64,000 bases of DNA from Actinomycetospora lutea (GTDB taxonomy: Bacteria; Actinomycetota; Actinomycetes; Mycobacteriales; Pseudonocardiaceae). Below are positions 60,172-64,000 of the stretch, piece by piece. Position numbers and translations under genes: made by a program. The DNA lies in contig NZ_JAQZAL010000026.1 of the NCBI RefSeq assembly GCF_028737205.1, positions 17,339 to 81,338 of the forward strand. The letters run 5' to 3'. The notes beneath the pieces were generated by a model. That model made no database searches and was not told where the DNA came from. It was given only the letters and a program-made list of their open reading frames with translations. The stretch's first letter is position 1. Every line of letters begins with the position of its first letter.

Positions 60172-61428
60172 GTGGTCGTGGGCAACCTCGCGACCGCGCT
60201 CGGCGACCCGGACGCCGTCCTCGACGACGACCTGCGGCGCCACTACCGCCAGGCGGTGGGGCGGGCCGTGCGCCGGGGACGGCAGGCCGGGTCGCTGGCG
60301 CTGGGCCGCGACCTGCGCGCCGCCACCCGCACCATGGCCGAGGCGGCGGTGGCCAGCGGCGACGGGCCGGCCGTGCTCACCGCGATCCTGGCCTCGGCCC
60401 GCGAGCTGTTCCGGGCGGAGGTGGCCTACCTCGCCGTGCCGGTCGACGGGTCGGGCACCTACGTCTTCGACGAGGCGCTCGGCATCCGGACCGCGCCCTT
60501 CCGGCGCCTGCGCGTGCAGCACGGCCAGGGCCTCGGCGGGCTCGCCTGGCGGCTCGGCCGGCCGGTCTGCTCGGCGAACTACGCCGCCGACGGGCGCCTC
60601 GAGGCCGCGCCGGTGGACGAGACGCGCCACGAGGGGATCGTGTCGGCCATGGCGGCGCCGGTGTCGGTGGGCAGCGAGATCGCCGCCGTGCTCTACATCG
60701 GCGACCGGCGGATGCGGCCCTTCACCAGCGTCGACGAGGAGCTGCTCGAGGACCTGGCGGGCCACGCCGCGCCCGGCGTGCGGCGGCGCTACGCCGACGC
60801 CGACCGGGCCCGCGCGCTGGAGCGGGCGGTGCGCGAGCAGGTGGCCTACGACCTGCACGACTCGGTGGTGCGCGGGCTGGTCGCGATCGGCTTCGAGGCC
60901 GAGCAGGCCCGCCACCGCGTCGCCGAGGACGACACCGCCACGCGGCTGGACACGATCGCCCGCGCCGCCGAGGCCTGCATGGCGCGCCTGCGCGGCGAGC
61001 TCGAGCTGCTGGTCTCGGCGCCGCGCGTCGGGTCGGTGGCAGCCTCGGAGATCCTCGACCGGATCGCGCTGGTGCCCGACCGCGACGTGGTGCGCGTCCT
61101 CGAGCTCGACGGCGTCGACCTCGAGCTCGACCCGGACGCCGCGGACGCGCTCGTCCGCGTGGGGCAGGAGGCGGTGACCAACGCCGAGCGGCACTCGGGC
61201 TGCGACCACCTCACGGTCCGCGTCGAGACCTCCCCGCACGTGATCGCCCTGCACGTCGCCGACGACGGCACCTTCGACCCGGCGAGCGGCTCGCGCGGCG
61301 GCGCGCACTTCGGGATGCGGGCCATGCACGCCGCCGTCGAGGGGGTCGGCGGACGGCTGGAGATCACTCCGGCGGTCCCGGCGGGCACGCACGTCCACGC
61401 GGTCGTGGCGACCCGGCCCTCGGGATGA
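60172..61428 (+). CDS. GAF-domain sensor histidine kinase (NarL/HisKA_3 type), N-terminus probably lost
   Basis: 418 residues from GTG 60172. GAF domain about 60-190 (ELFRAEVAYLAVPVDGSG, LGGLAWRLGRPVCSANY), phosphoacceptor helix VAYDLHDSVVRGLVAIGFE with the conserved His, and the ATPase end RVGQEAVTNAERHSG, HFGMRAMHAAVEG. No ribosome site precedes GTG 60172, and the frame stays coding-like up to about 60151, where it meets the deacetylase remnant. The normal N-terminus is probably missing. Stop overlaps the response-regulator ATG. Confidence 0.85.
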   Translation: MVVGNLATALGDPDAVLDDDLRRHYRQAVGRAVRRGRQAGSLALGRDLRAATRTMAEAAVASGDGPAVLTAILASARELFRAEVAYLAVPVDGSGTYVFDEALGIRTAPFRRLRVQHGQGLGGLAWRLGRPVCSANYAADGRLEAAPVDETRHEGIVSAMAAPVSVGSEIAAVLYIGDRRMRPFTSVDEELLEDLAGHAAPGVRRRYADADRARALERAVREQVAYDLHDSVVRGLVAIGFEAEQARHRVAEDDTATRLDTIARAAEACMARLRGELELLVSAPRVGSVAASEILDRIALVPDRDVVRVLELDGVDLELDPDAADALVRVGQEAVTNAERHSGCDHLTVRVETSPHVIALHVADDGTFDPASGSRGGAHFGMRAMHAAVEGVGGRLEITPAVPAGTHVHAVVATRPSG

Positions 61429-62063
61429 TCGGGTTCTGCGTGGTCGACGACCACGAGGTCGTCCACGACGGGCTGCGCGCGCTCGCCGGGCGCGAGCCGG
61501 ACCTGGAGTTCCTCGGCGCCGCGACCACCCTCGGCGAGGGGGAGGGGCTCGTGGCCCGCACCCGCCCGGACGTCGCCCTGGTCGACCTGCGGATCGGCGA
61601 GCGCGGCGGGGGCAGCGGCATCGAGCTGTGCCGCGCGCTGACCCGGGCCCCCGACGCCCCGGCCGTCGTGATCTTCAGCGCCTACGGCAACCGCGATCTG
61701 CTGGCCCAGGCGATCGACGCCGGCGCGTCGGGCTACATGCTCAAGGAGACCTCGGTGAGCCGGGTGCCGGGGATACTCCGGGAGGTGGTCACCGCCGGGA
61801 GCTGGTTCGAGCCGCGGATCGCCGGCGAGCTGCTGCAGCGGCGCCGCGCCGCCCCCGGGTCGGCGACCTTCAGCGAGCGCGAGCTCGCGATCGTCCACGG
61901 CATCGGGCGCGGCGAGAGCAACCACGAGATCGGCGAGCGCCTGCACCTGAGCTCGCACACCGTGAAGTACCACGTGGCGTCGATGCTGCGCCGCCACGGC
62001 TGCGGCCGGCGGGCCGAGCTCGTGCGGGTCGCGCACGACCTGCACCTGCTCGACGAGGGCTGA
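61425..62063 (+). CDS. LuxR/NarL-type response regulator
   Basis: 212 residues. Receiver domain with D-D-H near the start, phosphoacceptor Asp in VALVDLRIG (about residue 52) and Lys in YMLKETS. C-terminal LuxR helix-turn-helix (FSERELAIVHGIGRGESNHEIGERLHLSSHTVKYHV, split here by reading). Overlaps the kinase stop by 4 bases (ATGA), so it is its partner. Ends 1 base from the stop of the convergent XRE-cupin gene. Confidence 0.92.
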   Translation: MIGFCVVDDHEVVHDGLRALAGREPDLEFLGAATTLGEGEGLVARTRPDVALVDLRIGERGGGSGIELCRALTRAPDAPAVVIFSAYGNRDLLAQAIDAGASGYMLKETSVSRVPGILREVVTAGSWFEPRIAGELLQRRRAAPGSATFSERELAIVHGIGRGESNHEIGERLHLSSHTVKYHVASMLRRHGCGRRAELVRVAHDLHLLDEG

Positions 62064-62064
62064 C

Positions 62065-62730
62065 CTACTCCTCGATCCCGGCGTCCGGGTGCGCGACGAC
62101 CGACAGGAAGCGGATCGGCAGCTCCACCAGGTCGCGCGGGCCGTGCAGGCCGTTGCCGTCGATCTGGAGCGCGTCGCCGGGCAGCAGCTCGTAGTTCGAC
62201 TCGCCGTGGCTGTAGACCATCCGGCCCTCGAGCATGTACAGCAGCTCGGTGCCCGGGTGCTGGAAGAGCGGGAACTCCTCGCTGCGCTCGGTGAGCGTCA
62301 CGAGGTGCGCCTCCATGCGCTTGTGCTGGCCGCGCAGGCCGCCCAGCAGCGTGTAGTCGTGGCCGACCCGGGTGCCGCGGGCCACGATCCGCGCGCCCGC
62401 CCCGGCGCGGGTGTGGACGGCCTCGCGCTCGACGTCGGCGCCGCGGAAGAACGCGGTCACCGGGATGTCGAGCGCGTCGGCCAGGCGCGCGAGCGTGGTG
62501 AGGCTGCACGACGTCTGGGCGTGCTCGATCTTCGAGAGCATCGGCTTGGAGATGCCGGTGCGCACCGACATCTCGGCGAGCGTGGCCCCCGACGCCCGGC
62601 GCAGCCGCCGGACCTCCGCGCCGATGGCCCGCTCGAGGCGTCCCTCCTGGGGGGACGGCTCCGCGACCTCGCGGGCCGCCGGGCCCCCGGACACGGGGTC
62701 GATGCCCGGGGCGCCGTCCTCCTGGCTCAT
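62065..62730 (-). CDS. XRE-family regulator with cupin domain (paralogue of the 33.2-kb gene)
   Basis: 221 residues. Helix-turn-helix around 50-100 (EMSVRTGISKPMLSKIEHAQ) and C-terminal cupin (FPLFQHPGTELLYMLEGRMV, LPGDALQIDGNGLHGPRDLV). Shares the stretches SKxMLSKIExAQTSCSL, GLRGQHKRxE and EFPLFQHPGTE with the regulator at 33200-33853. It is last in a leftward set with a FAD oxidoreductase and a glutamate-synthase-like protein, so likely controls that set. Confidence 0.9.
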   Translation of the reverse strand: MSQEDGAPGIDPVSGGPAAREVAEPSPQEGRLERAIGAEVRRLRRASGATLAEMSVRTGISKPMLSKIEHAQTSCSLTTLARLADALDIPVTAFFRGADVEREAVHTRAGAGARIVARGTRVGHDYTLLGGLRGQHKRMEAHLVTLTERSEEFPLFQHPGTELLYMLEGRMVYSHGESNYELLPGDALQIDGNGLHGPRDLVELPIRFLSVVAHPDAGIEE

Positions 62731-62746
62731 GACCAGGAGTATGCCG

Positions 62747-63937
62747 TCACCGCATCTCGCCGGCCCCCACGTAGGGGTGCGGGCTGCGCAGCAGCTCCCC
62801 CTCGGCGAAGCGGGAGAGCTGGAAGTCCGACTCAGGGATGTCCGGGTCGCGGCTCGTCCCGTCCGTCACCAGGTCGGCCACGAGCCGGCCCACCGACGGC
62901 GCGATCTTGAACCCGTGCCCGGAGAACCCGGCCGCGACGATCAGCCCCTCGATGTCCGTCGCGGAGATGGCCGGGTTGAAGTCCGGGGTGACGTCGTAGC
63001 AACCGGCGTAGGTGGACGCGATCGCCGCCTCCTCCAGTCCCGGGAACCGCGTGCCGACCTTCTCCACCGCCAGGTCGAGGAACGAGGTGGTGGCCTGGTT
63101 CGAGTAGCGGTCGGGGTCGGCGGGCTCGAGCTCGGCGAGGTCGGAGTTGCCGAACAGGATCTCCCCGCCGCTCTCGGGCCGGACGTACTGCAGCGAGACG
63201 AGGTCGGAGAAGACCGGCACCGGGCCGAGGTCCGCGCCCGGGTCGATGAGCACGATCTGCTCGCGGTGCACGGTGATGGGCAGGGTGATGCCGTGGGCGG
63301 CGAGCAGCGGCACCGACCACGGGCCCGCCGTGAGCACGACCGTGCCCGTGTGGATCTCCGAGCCGTCGGCGAGCCGGACGCCGGTGACCGCGCCGCCCTT
63401 CGTGATCAGGTCGGTCACCGTCGTGCTCTGGCGCAGGCGCACCCCGGCGCGCCGCGCGGCGCCCGCGAAGGCCTGCGCGGTCTGGTAGGCGTCGCCGTAG
63501 CCGCCGCGCTCCTCCCAGGCGAACGCGGCGAAGGGCTCGAGGTCGGCCGAGGGCCAGAGCGCGGCGACCTCGCTCGCGTCGATGTCCTCGGTGCGCACGC
63601 CGACCGCGCGCTGGTCGGCCATGGAGGCGCGCAGGGCGTCGACGTTCTGCTCGCCGACGCCGACGACGTAGCCGGTCTGGTGGAACCCGACGTCCTCGCC
63701 GAGTACCTCGTCGGCGTTCTCGAAGACCTCCAGCGCGCGGGTCGCCATGGCGGCCAGCGAGGAGACGCCGTAGTGGCAGCGCACGACACCGGAGGACTTG
63801 CCGGTGCCCCCGGAGCCGACGGTGGAGCGCTCGACGATCACGACGTCGGTCGTGCCGCGCTCGGCGAGCGCCCAGGCGGCGGCGCAGCCCTCGAGGCCGC
63901 CGCCGACGATGACGACCTCGGCGGTGTCGGCGGTCAT
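62747..63937 (-). CDS. SoxB/DadA-type FAD-dependent oxidoreductase
   Basis: 396 residues. FAD motif VVIVGGGLEGCAAAWALAER near the start, VERSTVGSGGTGKSSGVVRC, and late YDVTPDFNPAISATDIEGLI then G-F-S-G-H-G-F-K-I-A-P-S-V-G. Monomeric-sarcosine-oxidase-like fold; it removes hydrogen from a (methylated) amine. The ATG overlaps the stop of the preceding glutamate-synthase-like gene (ATGA), so oxidation and amine transfer look coupled in one operon. Confidence 0.87.
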   Translation of the reverse strand: MTADTAEVVIVGGGLEGCAAAWALAERGTTDVVIVERSTVGSGGTGKSSGVVRCHYGVSSLAAMATRALEVFENADEVLGEDVGFHQTGYVVGVGEQNVDALRASMADQRAVGVRTEDIDASEVAALWPSADLEPFAAFAWEERGGYGDAYQTAQAFAGAARRAGVRLRQSTTVTDLITKGGAVTGVRLADGSEIHTGTVVLTAGPWSVPLLAAHGITLPITVHREQIVLIDPGADLGPVPVFSDLVSLQYVRPESGGEILFGNSDLAELEPADPDRYSNQATTSFLDLAVEKVGTRFPGLEEAAIASTYAGCYDVTPDFNPAISATDIEGLIVAAGFSGHGFKIAPSVGRLVADLVTDGTSRDPDIPESDFQLSRFAEGELLRSPHPYVGAGEMR

Positions 63938-64000
63938 CGGGTCACCCCCGGGATCCAGGTGGTGCCCGCGAGCGGGACGCGGGCCATGGCGGCGGCTTCG
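63934..64000 (-). CDS. C-terminal end of a second FMN-binding glutamate-synthase-like protein (runs off right edge)
   Basis: Only 21 residues are visible: E-A-A-A-M-A-R-V-P-L-A-G-T-T-W-I-P-G-V-T-R and a stop. They match the near-C-terminal block of the protein at 37355-38764 (E-A-S-A-M-A-R-V-P-L-A-G-T-S-Y-I-P-G-V-T) at 17 of 20 positions. The visible protein ends right after this block, whereas the other copy runs on for about 25 more residues. So a second gene of this type lies just outside the window. Confidence 0.75.
   Translation of the reverse strand, partial: EAAAMARVPLAGTTWIPGVTR

Noticed and set aside
1..64000. tRNA, rRNA, insertion sequences, prophage or integrative element ends
   Set aside because: No tRNA arms, transposase or integrase motifs, or flanking direct repeats were recognised on either strand by reading; a covariance-model and IS search would be needed to be sure.

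Overview
The window is about 64 kb of very GC-rich DNA (third codon positions are nearly all G or C). It has many GTG starts, stop-start overlaps of the GTGA/ATGA type, and actinomycete-type gene families (TetR, LLM flavin monooxygenases, CaiB, P450). It is almost certainly chromosomal DNA of a high-GC actinomycete. A Pseudonocardiales-like host (Pseudonocardia, Actinomycetospora, Amycolatopsis relatives) fits best, but this is inference from gene style only. I see no rRNA, tRNA, CRISPR array, insertion sequence or phage gene.

Region 1 (1-13.9 kb) is accessory catabolism. A frameshifted glycosyltransferase lies next to a leftward operon: DUF35 protein, SCP2-type thiolase, cytochrome P450, TetR regulator, short-chain dehydrogenase, acyl-CoA ligase. 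Facing it is a rightward operon: LLM flavin monooxygenase, two short-chain dehydrogenases, phenylacetate-CoA-ligase-like enzyme, an unknown protein, flavin reductase, RidA. The two share an intergenic region with a perfect inverted repeat. They look like one regulon for breakdown of a cyclic or terpenoid-like acid. A LysR regulator and a zinc alcohol dehydrogenase follow.

Region 2 (15-32.2 kb) is mixed. It has a phosphofructokinase with the pyrophosphate-type residue signature, a lipase-like protein, a nitronate monooxygenase, a SNF2 helicase, a methyltransferase and an amino-acid permease that appears to lack two internal blocks. A phospholipid-related three-gene operon follows (APP1-phospholipase D fusion, EEP phosphatase, CDP-alcohol phosphatidyltransferase). 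The region ends with an alpha/beta-hydrolase lacking its nucleophile, an N-carbamoylsarcosine-amidase-like hydrolase, a CaiB CoA-transferase, a GntR regulator and an MHS-type transporter.

Region 3 (32.5-57.6 kb) is the centrepiece, a methylated-amine and one-carbon island. Trimethylamine monooxygenase (Tmm) and trimethylamine N-oxide demethylase (Tdm, DUF1989 plus GcvT-like domain) sit in one operon with a GFA-family protein, an EamA-type transporter and two small proteins. Next to them is what looks like a complete N-methylglutamate pathway. It comprises a GlnT-type ligase (gamma-glutamylmethylamide synthetase candidate), three glutamate-synthase-like subunits (N-methylglutamate synthase candidate), and a four-subunit sarcosine-oxidase/N-methylglutamate-dehydrogenase complex. 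FolD-like, PurU and serine-glyoxylate aminotransferase genes handle the folate-bound C1 units. No dimethylamine monooxygenase genes are visible, so the middle step of TMA breakdown is missing or done by something else. A sequence motif recurs in front of the permease, the ligase/synthase operon, the oxidase operon and the IclR/FAD-oxidase pair, which suggests one regulon.

Region 4 (57.7-64 kb) holds a penicillin-acylase-family enzyme, a remnant that looks like the start of a polysaccharide deacetylase fused by deletion to a sensor kinase, and its LuxR-type response regulator. Last is a second set of parts from the same amine toolkit (XRE-cupin regulator, SoxB-like FAD oxidoreductase, C-terminus of a second glutamate-synthase-like subunit) running off the right edge.
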